Source of the DNA: Nitriliruptoraceae bacterium
GTDB lineage: Bacteria > Actinomycetota > Nitriliruptoria > Nitriliruptorales > Nitriliruptoraceae
Direction: 5' to 3'
Assembly: GCA_007125475.1 (NCBI GenBank)
Contig: SLDB01000351.1
Location: forward strand, 1 to 11,363
Length of the DNA: 11,363 bases
A model generated the notes under the pieces. The model had not been told where the DNA came from and ran no database searches. It saw only the letters and a program-made list of their open reading frames with translations. Made by a program: the position numbers and the translations under genes. Of this stretch, positions 6,281 through 11,363 are shown piece after piece; the first letter of the stretch is position 1, and each line of letters begins with the position of its first letter.

Positions 6281-7188
6281 CGCGGCGCGTCCACCCGACC
6301 GACGACCGCGGCCTCGCCGCTGCCCCCGCCGAATCCGGGTCCCGCGGGTCCGCCTTCGCCCGCTCGGCCTCCGCCCGCTCCGCGGTCGTCGGATCCGCGG
6401 TCGCCGTCGCCCCCGTCGGCCCGGTCGCCACCTGGCGTATCGTGCGTGCGTCGCCGGCGTGACCACAGCCACGCCAGGTAGGTCACGGCCGCGATCGCCG
6501 CGAACGTGTGCCACTGCACGGCGTAGGAGAGGTGGTTGCGTTCGTCGAGGGCGGGCGAGCCCGCGCTCAGTGGGAGCTCGTCGAGGGTGAACGGCCCCGG
6601 CTCCTCGTCGATGCGCAGCACCATCTCGAAGAGCTCGCCGTCGATCTGGTCGTCGAGGCGTTCGGTGTCGGTGTGGAACACCCGCGCGAGCTCACCGTCG
6701 GGGGGATCGCTCGCCCCGAACGTGGGCTGCGCGACGGGACGTTCCAGCACCCCGGAGACGGTCACGACCCCGCCGGGCGGGGGTGCCTCGGCGACCGGAG
6801 GGGTGTCCATCGAGGCCGGGACCCAGCCGCGGCGGACGAGGACGACGCCCCCGCCCTGGCGTTCCAGTGGGGTGAGGACGTGGAACCCGGCCTGGCCGGC
6901 GTGGCTGCGGTTGCGTTGCAGCACCTCCTGCTCCGGGCGGTAGGTGCCGGTGACGGTGACCCGTCGGAACTCCATCGCCGCGGCGTCGACGCGATCGTCC
7001 GGGGCCGCGAGGAACTCGCCGAGCTCGACGGGGGGCTGCTGCAACCGTTCGGCCAGCCGGGCGTTCTCCTCGCGGATGGTGTCGAGGCGGTCGAGCTGCC
7101 ACTGGCCCGCGGCGATGCAGCCGAGGACCACCACCGCGACCAGGAGGTGGGAGACGACGGCACGGGGCCGCAGGAGGCTGTTTCGCAC
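6271..7188 (-). CDS. SURF1 family cytochrome oxidase assembly protein
   Basis: 305-residue membrane protein needed in related organisms for assembly of haem-copper cytochrome c oxidase. It has the SURF1 layout: a first span (about 11-29) running into AAGQWQLDRLD, an extracytoplasmic domain with FRRVTVTGTY (74-83), VLQRNRS (89-95), GFHVLTPL (101-108) and RRGWVP (119-124), then HLSYAVQWHTFA (219-230) leading into the second span (to about 243). After RRRR the last 60 residues are Gly/Asp/Arg-rich and not conserved in the family, an unusually long cytoplasmic tail. I chose GTG 7188 because a TACGCT box lies exactly 7 nt upstream, giving a leaderless mRNA; ATG 7230 is the alternative and adds 14 residues. 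It lies 56 bp after the rhomboid gene, and readthrough from it is also possible. Its end overlaps the 31-residue gene convergently. Confidence 0.9.
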   Translation of the reverse strand: MRNSLLRPRAVVSHLLVAVVVLGCIAAGQWQLDRLDTIREENARLAERLQQPPVELGEFLAAPDDRVDAAAMEFRRVTVTGTYRPEQEVLQRNRSHAGQAGFHVLTPLERQGGGVVLVRRGWVPASMDTPPVAEAPPPGGVVTVSGVLERPVAQPTFGASDPPDGELARVFHTDTERLDDQIDGELFEMVLRIDEEPGPFTLDELPLSAGSPALDERNHLSYAVQWHTFAAIAAVTYLAWLWSRRRRTHDTPGGDRADGGDGDRGSDDRGAGGGRAGEGGPAGPGFGGGSGEAAVVGRVDAPRQA

Positions 7189-7195
7189 GACGGAG

Positions 7196-7201
7196 AGCGT
7201 A
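7196..7201 (-). promoter_or_regulatory. Putative -10 box (TACGCT) for leaderless SURF1
   Basis: On the minus strand TACGCT is followed by 7 nt (CTCCGTC) and GTG 7188, the same geometry as the yczE-like gene. It lies inside the frame if the longer ATG 7230 start were used. No -35 box is evident. Confidence 0.4.
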
Positions 7202-7244
7202 TCGCCGGCGGCGACGGTCCTTCGGCGCATCCCCGGGTCGGCCG

Positions 7245-8207
7245 TCACCCGAACAGCGACGCCACCGTGAGGTTCGCCAGCAGCACCGAGGCGACGAGCA
7301 TCGCGGCGGTGATCACCCACACCCGGCGCGTCGCCGCCCGGGCGCGGGAGCGTTCGACGAACAGCAGGCGGCCGGCGACGGCGCCGCCGACGAGTCCCCC
7401 GAGGTGGCCGCCGACCGACACCGCCGGGATCGCGAACGTCAGCACCAGGTTGAGGATCACCAGCCCACCGATACCGGTGCGCCACGGGTCGATGCCCCGG
7501 TGGCGCATCCCCACCATCGCGGCACCCATCAACCCGAACACCGCCCCGGAGGCACCGACCGTGGTGACGAAGGGGTTCGCCCCGAGGAGGTCGCCGATCC
7601 CGGCGCCGGCGAGGCCGGTGACCACCCCCGCCCAGGCGAGGAACGTCACCCCGAGGCCGCCGCCGGCGGCCCCGGCCGCGGCCAGCGCCGCGAAACGCCC
7701 GCGTCCCAACGTCGGCTCCAACATCCCGCCGAGCTGCCACAGCAGCAGGCCGTTGAACGCGACGTGCATGAGGTTGGCGTGCAGCAGCGCGCTGGTGACC
7801 AGCAGCCACGGCTGGCCGACCGGGGTCGTGAACGAAGCCGGGGCCGCCGCCCCCAGGATCGCCTCCAACATCGCCGGGCCGTCGGCGGCGAGCGCGACGG
7901 GGCGCAACCCGAGGATCGGGATGACGTCGAGGCCGGTGCGCCGTCCCAGCTCGGTGGCCACGAAGATCACCGCGACCGTGATCACCAGCGCCTTGGTCAG
8001 CGGCGCCGCACCGGCGTCGACCAGCCGGCGCACCGGTTGACCGCCTTCGGCGCAGCGCCGGCACTGGTACCCGACCGGGGCGTCGATGGCGTCGTCGGCG
8101 CAGATCGGGGACTCGCACCGGGTGCAGCGCAGCAACGCGGCACGGTCCGGGTGGTAGGCGCAGGCGAGGACCCCGTCACCCGCCGCGCGGGCGTCGTCCT
8201 CGTCCAC
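7245..8207 (-). CDS. Rhomboid intramembrane serine protease with N-terminal zinc ribbon
   Basis: 320-residue polytopic membrane protease that cuts substrate transmembrane segments. The cytoplasmic N-terminus has a treble-clef or B-box-like cluster, CAYHPD (16-21), CTRC (28-31), C36 and CRRC (49-52), typical of actinobacterial rhomboids and probably zinc-binding. The membrane domain has LMHVAFNGLLLWQLG (146-160; H148 and N152 help form the oxyanion hole), GASGAVFGL with catalytic S220, and GGHLGGLVGG with catalytic H268. About seven spans are visible, the last at 295-313. Start GTG 8207 has AGGGA eight nt upstream, and a TACCGT box lies about 40 nt upstream. The frame continues back into rmuC on the other strand but those residues are not rhomboid-like. 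The gene is divergent from rmuC and upstream of SURF1. The physiological substrate is unknown. Confidence 0.92.
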   Translation of the reverse strand: MDEDDARAAGDGVLACAYHPDRAALLRCTRCESPICADDAIDAPVGYQCRRCAEGGQPVRRLVDAGAAPLTKALVITVAVIFVATELGRRTGLDVIPILGLRPVALAADGPAMLEAILGAAAPASFTTPVGQPWLLVTSALLHANLMHVAFNGLLLWQLGGMLEPTLGRGRFAALAAAGAAGGGLGVTFLAWAGVVTGLAGAGIGDLLGANPFVTTVGASGAVFGLMGAAMVGMRHRGIDPWRTGIGGLVILNLVLTFAIPAVSVGGHLGGLVGGAVAGRLLFVERSRARAATRRVWVITAAMLVASVLLANLTVASLFG

Positions 8208-8247
8208 GGCTGCGGTCCCTGTCTCGTCGGGGTTTCGGTGGGTGGTG

Positions 8248-8253
8248 ACGGTA
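8248..8253 (-). promoter_or_regulatory. Putative -10 box (TACCGT) for the rhomboid gene
   Basis: Minus-strand TACCGT lies 40 nt before GTG 8207, giving a leader of about 34 nt with AGGGA near the start. It is preceded by CCGGGGGTAC, a 10-mer also found at the guaB promoter. Confidence 0.45.
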
Positions 8254-8270
8254 CCCCCGGTGGGGGCACC
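8250..8270. repeat. Near-perfect dyad between the divergent rhomboid and rmuC promoters
   Basis: GGTACCCCC (8250-8258) and GGGGGCACC (8262-8270) pair in 8 of 9 positions around a GGT centre. The dyad overlaps the rhomboid -10 box and lies 8 nt upstream of the rmuC -10 box, so one bound regulator could affect both. The rest of the 109-bp gap shows only the promoters and ribosome binding sites. Confidence 0.35.
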
Positions 8271-8278
8271 CTCCGCGG

Positions 8279-8284
8279 TAGCGT
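8279..8284 (+). promoter_or_regulatory. Putative -10 box (TAGCGT) for rmuC
   Basis: TAGCGT, identical to the box before the dehydrogenase gene, lies 32 nt before GTG 8317 and would give a leader of about 25 nt that contains GGAGG (8308-8312). No clear -35 box. Confidence 0.45.
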
Positions 8285-8316
8285 CACCGCGAGGACGGAG
8301 CACCGCCGGAGGTGGC

Positions 8317-9537
8317 GTGGGGGCCGACGTGGGTGACGGATGGGTCGTGATCCTTCTCGCCGTCGGTGTCCTGGTCGTCGTGGCCGTGGTCACCGTCCTG
8401 GGGGTGCGCTCGACGCGTCGCCACGACGCCGCGGTGCTGCGCGCCGAGCTCACCGCCACCCACCGTGATGAGCTCGACCGGGCCGTCTCGCACCTCGCCG
8501 ACGTCGCCGGCGAGCGGCTCGACGCCCGTATTCGCACCTCCGCCGGTGACCTTCAGACCCGCAAGGAGCTCATCGATGCCGAGCTCGCCGCGGTGCGTCG
8601 GAGTCTGGAGCAGGTCACCGGCCTAGTCGGCGACCTCGAGCAGCGCCGCGCCGGGCAGCTCGGCCAGGTCAGCGAACAGCTGGGCGGTGTCGCCCGTGCG
8701 CAGTCGCAGCTCGCCGACGTCGCCGGTGCGCTGCGTACCGCCCTGACCTCGTCGCAGGCCCGCGGCCAGTGGGGGGAGCGCCTGGTGCACGACGTGCTGC
8801 GTGCCGCCGGGTTCGTCGAGGGCGCCAGCTACGTCACCCAGCGCACCCTGCCGGGGGGCGGCCGGCCCGACGTCACCTTCCTCCTCCCCGATGACCGGGT
8901 GCTGCACCTCGACGTGAAGTTCCCGTTCGCGAACTACCTCGCGATGCTCGAGGCCGAGTCGGACGAACGCCGCGAGGTGTTGCGCACCGCGTTCCTGAGA
9001 GACGTGCGCGGACGGGTGCGGGAGCTCCCCCGACGCGGCTACCTGGATCCTTCGGCCGGGACGCTGGACTGCGTGCTGCTGTTCATCCCGAACGAGGCGG
9101 TCGCCGCGTACCTGTTCGAGCAGGACCCCACGGTGATCGACGACGCGTTGGCCCAAGGGGTCGTGCTGACCTCGCCGGCCACGCTCTTCGCCGTCCTGGC
9201 GGTGGTGCGCCACACCGCCGACCGTCTCGCGCTGGCCGAGACCGGTGACGAGATCCTCACCGCGCTGGCCGGGTTCCGTGACCAGTGGGAGCGCACCGTG
9301 GAGGTCGTCGACCGCCTCGGCCGGGGCCTGGAGACCACGCGCCGGGCCTTCGAGGAGCTCAACGGGGTGCGGGATCAGCAGCTGCGCCGACACCTGGACC
9401 GCATCGACGAACTCCGACAGGGCAGGGGCGTCGCCGACCTGGCCGCCGACGGCGAGCCCGGTGACGGTGACGGCGCCGGCGCTGGCGCCGATGCACGCGC
9501 CGATGCCGACGCCGACGCCGGTGGCCGCCGGGCGTGA
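8317..9537 (+). CDS. rmuC: RmuC family DNA recombination protein
   Basis: 406-residue membrane-anchored protein of the RmuC family, which limits DNA inversions and is thought to be a PD-(D/E)XK nuclease-like protein. Layout: one N-terminal span (about 9-30), coiled coil to about 140, then the RmuC domain with ARGQWGERLVHDVL (148-161), GGRPDV (181-186), LHLDVKFPFANYL (196-208) and CVLLFIPNEAV (252-262). The nuclease-like residues E154, D185, D199 and K201 are present. The tail (377-406) is Asp/Ala/Gly-rich low complexity. GTG 8317 is chosen because GGAGG ends 4 nt upstream; GTG 8242 would precede the putative -10 box and adds non-hydrophobic residues, and GTG 8329 is too far from the ribosome binding site. 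Followed after 49 bp by guaB. Operon readthrough is possible, though guaB seems to have its own promoter. Confidence 0.92.
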   Translation: MGADVGDGWVVILLAVGVLVVVAVVTVLGVRSTRRHDAAVLRAELTATHRDELDRAVSHLADVAGERLDARIRTSAGDLQTRKELIDAELAAVRRSLEQVTGLVGDLEQRRAGQLGQVSEQLGGVARAQSQLADVAGALRTALTSSQARGQWGERLVHDVLRAAGFVEGASYVTQRTLPGGGRPDVTFLLPDDRVLHLDVKFPFANYLAMLEAESDERREVLRTAFLRDVRGRVRELPRRGYLDPSAGTLDCVLLFIPNEAVAAYLFEQDPTVIDDALAQGVVLTSPATLFAVLAVVRHTADRLALAETGDEILTALAGFRDQWERTVEVVDRLGRGLETTRRAFEELNGVRDQQLRRHLDRIDELRQGRGVADLAADGEPGDGDGAGAGADARADADADAGGRRA

Positions 9538-9544
9538 GCGCGCC

Positions 9545-9564
9545 GGGGGTACGGTGGCACCCCC
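9545..9564 (+). promoter_or_regulatory. Putative guaB promoter: TACGGT -10 box within a GGGGGT/ACCCCC dyad
   Basis: TACGGT (9550-9555) lies 31 nt before GTG 9587, and GAGGA follows at 9574-9578. Inverted arms GGGGGT (9545-9550) and ACCCCC (9559-9564) surround it. The left side CCGGGGGTAC is identical to the rhomboid promoter. It fills most of the 49-bp gap after rmuC. Confidence 0.45.
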
Positions 9565-9586
9565 GGCCCAGGACGAGGACGCACCG

Positions 9587-11083
9587 GTGATCGAGATCCC
9601 CGAGGCACTCAGCTACGACGACGTACTGCTCACCCCGCAGGACTCCGCGGTGCTGCCCCGCGACGTCGACCTCAGCACGCAACTGCACGCCGATATCCGC
9701 CTGAGCCTGCCGTTGCTCTCGGCGGCGATGGACAAGGTCACCGAGGCGGGGATGGCGGTGGCCCTGGCCCGGCAGGGCGGGCTCGGGGTGATCCACAAGA
9801 ACGCCGCCGTCGCCGACCAGGCCGCGATGGTCGAGGACGTCAAGCGCTCCGAGTCCGGGTTCGTGGTCGACCCGGTGACGCTGCGCCCCGACGACCCCAT
9901 CGCGTCCGCGTTCGAGTTGATGGCGAGGTTCCGCGTCTCGGGGTTCCCGGTCGTCGACGCCGACGGACGGCTGGTCGGGATCATCACCAACCGCGATCTG
10001 CGCGTCGACGTCGAGCCGGGCGCCCGGGTCCGCGACCACATGACCGCCGAGGGCCTGGTCACCGCCGCACCCGGGACGAACCTGCTGCAGGCGCGTGACC
10101 TGATGCAGGACCACCGGGTCGAGAAGCTCCCGATCGTCGACCCGGAGACGGGGCGTCTGACGGGGATGTTCACGTTCAAGGACATCGAGAAGGTCCGCAA
10201 GTACCCCAACTCGGCGAAGGACGGCCGCGGGCGGCTGCTGTGCGCCGCCGCCGTCGGGGTCGGCACCGACGGCGAGGAGCGCGCCGAGGCGCTGGCCGCC
10301 GCCGGGGTCGACCTGATCGCGATCGACTCGGCACACGGCCACTCCGCCGGGATCCTCGAGTTCGCCTCGAAGCTCAAGGACCGCCTCCCGGAGGTGGTGC
10401 TGATGGTGGGCAACGTCGCCACCGCCGACGGGGTACGGGCCTGCGCCGACCACGGCGCCGACGTCGTGAAGGTGGGGGTCGGCCCCGGCTCGATCTGCAC
10501 CACGCGGGTGGTCACCGGGGTCGGGGTGCCGCAGTTCACCGCCGTCCTCGAGTCCGCCGAGGCCGGTGTGGAGCGGGGGGTCGCCACGATCGCCGACGGC
10601 GGGGTGCGGTTCTCCGGTGACGTCGTCAAGGCGCTGGCGGCCGGCGCGAGCGCGGTGATGGTCGGCAACCTGCTGGCCGGCACCGACGAGAGCCCCGGCG
10701 AGCCCGTCCTCGTCGGGGGGCGCCGCTACAAGGAGTACCGCGGCATGGGTTCCCTCGACGCGATGCGGGCCGGTTCGGCCGATCGCTACTTCCAGGCCGA
10801 GCGCGCCGGCGGGAGCGCCGCCGAGGCACGCCGGCCCTCCAAGCTCGTCCCCGAGGGGGTGTCGGGGCTGCTGCCCTACCGCGGATCGGTCGCCGAGGTC
10901 ACCACCCAACTCGGTGGCGGGGTCCGGTCCGGGATGGGCTACCTCGGCGCGAAGGACCTGACCGCGCTGCGGGAGCGGGCACGGTTCGTCAAGCAGAGTG
11001 CGGCCGGGGCCGCGGAGTCCCACGTCCACGACCTCGACATCGTCCACGGCGCCCCGAACTACCAGCTCCCGGGCGGCGAGTAG
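9587..11083 (+). CDS. guaB: Inosine-5'-monophosphate dehydrogenase
   Basis: 498-residue cytosolic enzyme that oxidises IMP to XMP with NAD+, the committed step of GMP synthesis. Full length for the family. ALSYDDVLLTP (7-17) begins the TIM barrel. Two CBS domains sit at about 93-205 (FRVSGFPVVD and HRVEKLPIVD). Then AIDSAHGHS (245-253), VGNVAT (274-279) and the active loop GVGPGSICTTRVVTGVGVPQ (297-316) with catalytic C304. The flap has R400-Y401 (ADRYFQ) and KLVPEGV (419-425). The end (HVHDLDIVHGAPNYQL) is normal. The start is GTG 9587 with GAGGA eight nt upstream; the open frame continues further back but inside rmuC and is not coding. CBS domains usually sense adenine or guanine nucleotides. 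No purine riboswitch is visible in the short leader. A weak GC hairpin (11117-11128) follows in the 53-bp gap before the next gene. Confidence 0.97.
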   Translation: MIEIPEALSYDDVLLTPQDSAVLPRDVDLSTQLHADIRLSLPLLSAAMDKVTEAGMAVALARQGGLGVIHKNAAVADQAAMVEDVKRSESGFVVDPVTLRPDDPIASAFELMARFRVSGFPVVDADGRLVGIITNRDLRVDVEPGARVRDHMTAEGLVTAAPGTNLLQARDLMQDHRVEKLPIVDPETGRLTGMFTFKDIEKVRKYPNSAKDGRGRLLCAAAVGVGTDGEERAEALAAAGVDLIAIDSAHGHSAGILEFASKLKDRLPEVVLMVGNVATADGVRACADHGADVVKVGVGPGSICTTRVVTGVGVPQFTAVLESAEAGVERGVATIADGGVRFSGDVVKALAAGASAVMVGNLLAGTDESPGEPVLVGGRRYKEYRGMGSLDAMRAGSADRYFQAERAGGSAAEARRPSKLVPEGVSGLLPYRGSVAEVTTQLGGGVRSGMGYLGAKDLTALRERARFVKQSAAGAAESHVHDLDIVHGAPNYQLPGGE

Positions 11084-11136
11084 CCCCACACCGGCGCGAT
11101 GACGCGGCCCGGTTCACCCCGTCCGGGGCGTCCGGT

Positions 11137-11363
11137 TCAGCCGCGTGCTCCGTCGGTGAACGGGCAGTGGCGGCACCCGGTGTCGCAGCACTCCCCACGC
11201 CGCCACAGCGCCTCGGCGGTGAACACGCCGTACCCGCTGATCGGGTCGGTGTAGCGCTCCTCACCGGCCGCGACCGCCGCGTCGTGGGCCGCGATCACCG
11301 CGGTGTACGCCGGGTGCTGCGGTGAGAGACGCTCGCGCAGCGGTCGCCGACGCGGTGCGGGGA
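11137..11363 (-). CDS. DUF5522-type Cys-rich small protein, 5' end beyond window
   Basis: Minus strand, stop TGA at 11139-11137, frame open to the right edge; 74 C-terminal residues are visible. The sequence reads RLSPQHPAYTAVIAAHDAAV, then RYTDPISGYGVFTAEALWRRG, then ECCDTGCRHCPF and a short tail. The pattern DPxTGxxVFT followed by CCxxGCRHCPF is the signature of DUF5522-type proteins. The four cysteines (CC-x3-C-x2-C) suggest metal or iron-sulfur binding, but the function is unknown. The upstream part (RRRPLRERL) may be an extension before the domain. It converges with guaB. Confidence 0.8.
   Translation of the reverse strand, partial: PAPRRRPLRERLSPQHPAYTAVIAAHDAAVAAGEERYTDPISGYGVFTAEALWRRGECCDTGCRHCPFTDGARG

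Noticed and set aside
6106..6462. 118-codon plus-strand frame overlapping the small membrane gene
   Set aside because: Arg/Pro/Thr-rich, runs into the SURF1 tail, no motif; the frame of the 31-residue gene has the ribosome binding site.
6508..8040. 510-codon plus-strand open frame opposite SURF1 and rhomboid
   Set aside because: Spans two well-supported genes on the other strand and their gap; composition is that of a shadow frame.
9359..11089. 576-codon minus-strand open frame opposite guaB
   Set aside because: Pure shadow of guaB in high-GC DNA; no recognisable domain and no ribosome binding site.
11117..11128. CCCC/GGGG hairpin as a guaB terminator
   Set aside because: Stem of only 4 bp with a 4-nt loop, expected by chance at this GC content; mentioned in the guaB entry but not annotated.

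Overview
The window is about 11.4 kb of very GC-rich DNA with GTG starts, strong third-position GC bias, TANNNT-type -10 boxes without clear -35 boxes, and a gene set typical of Actinobacteria (SURF1, rhomboid with an N-terminal zinc ribbon, PcsB-like M23 hydrolase, SNF2+SWIM pair). A deep-branching high-GC actinobacterium (for example Nitriliruptoria or Acidimicrobiia) would fit, but the sequence alone does not fix the taxon. No rRNA, tRNA, CRISPR array, insertion sequence or phage gene is visible. It looks like ordinary chromosome rather than an accessory island.

Layout. (1) 1-2791: the C-terminal part of a SNF2-family helicase, cut by the left edge, overlaps by 4 bp (ATGA) a SWIM-type protein whose zinc motif has lost its first cysteine. 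(2) 2916-3692: a short-chain dehydrogenase/reductase behind a short promoter region with two palindromes. (3) 3859-5337: a secreted coiled-coil plus LytM/M23 peptidoglycan hydrolase, with a leader hairpin just before its ribosome binding site. It converges with (4) 5345-5974 (minus), a YczE/YitT-like membrane protein; an 11-bp inverted repeat covers both stop codons. (5) 6185-6280: a 31-residue single-span membrane peptide with an excellent ribosome binding site and a promoter-centred dyad. (6) 6271-8207 (minus): a rhomboid protease followed by the cytochrome oxidase assembly factor SURF1. (7) 8317-11083: rmuC and then guaB (IMP dehydrogenase), each with its own probable promoter. (8) 11137-11363 (minus): the 3' end of a small Cys-rich DUF5522-type gene, cut by the right edge.

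The genes are mostly housekeeping and do not form one pathway: DNA transactions (SNF2/SWIM, RmuC), envelope remodelling and membrane proteolysis (M23, rhomboid, YczE), respiration (SURF1) and purine synthesis (GuaB). I see no convincing new multi-gene system. The points most worth a second look are the 31-residue membrane gene with its operator-like dyad, the degenerate SWIM motif next to the helicase, a shared promoter 10-mer before the rhomboid and guaB genes, two probable leaderless genes, and the structured M23 leader. Every gene-free stretch is shorter than 300 bp and is described in the entries below.
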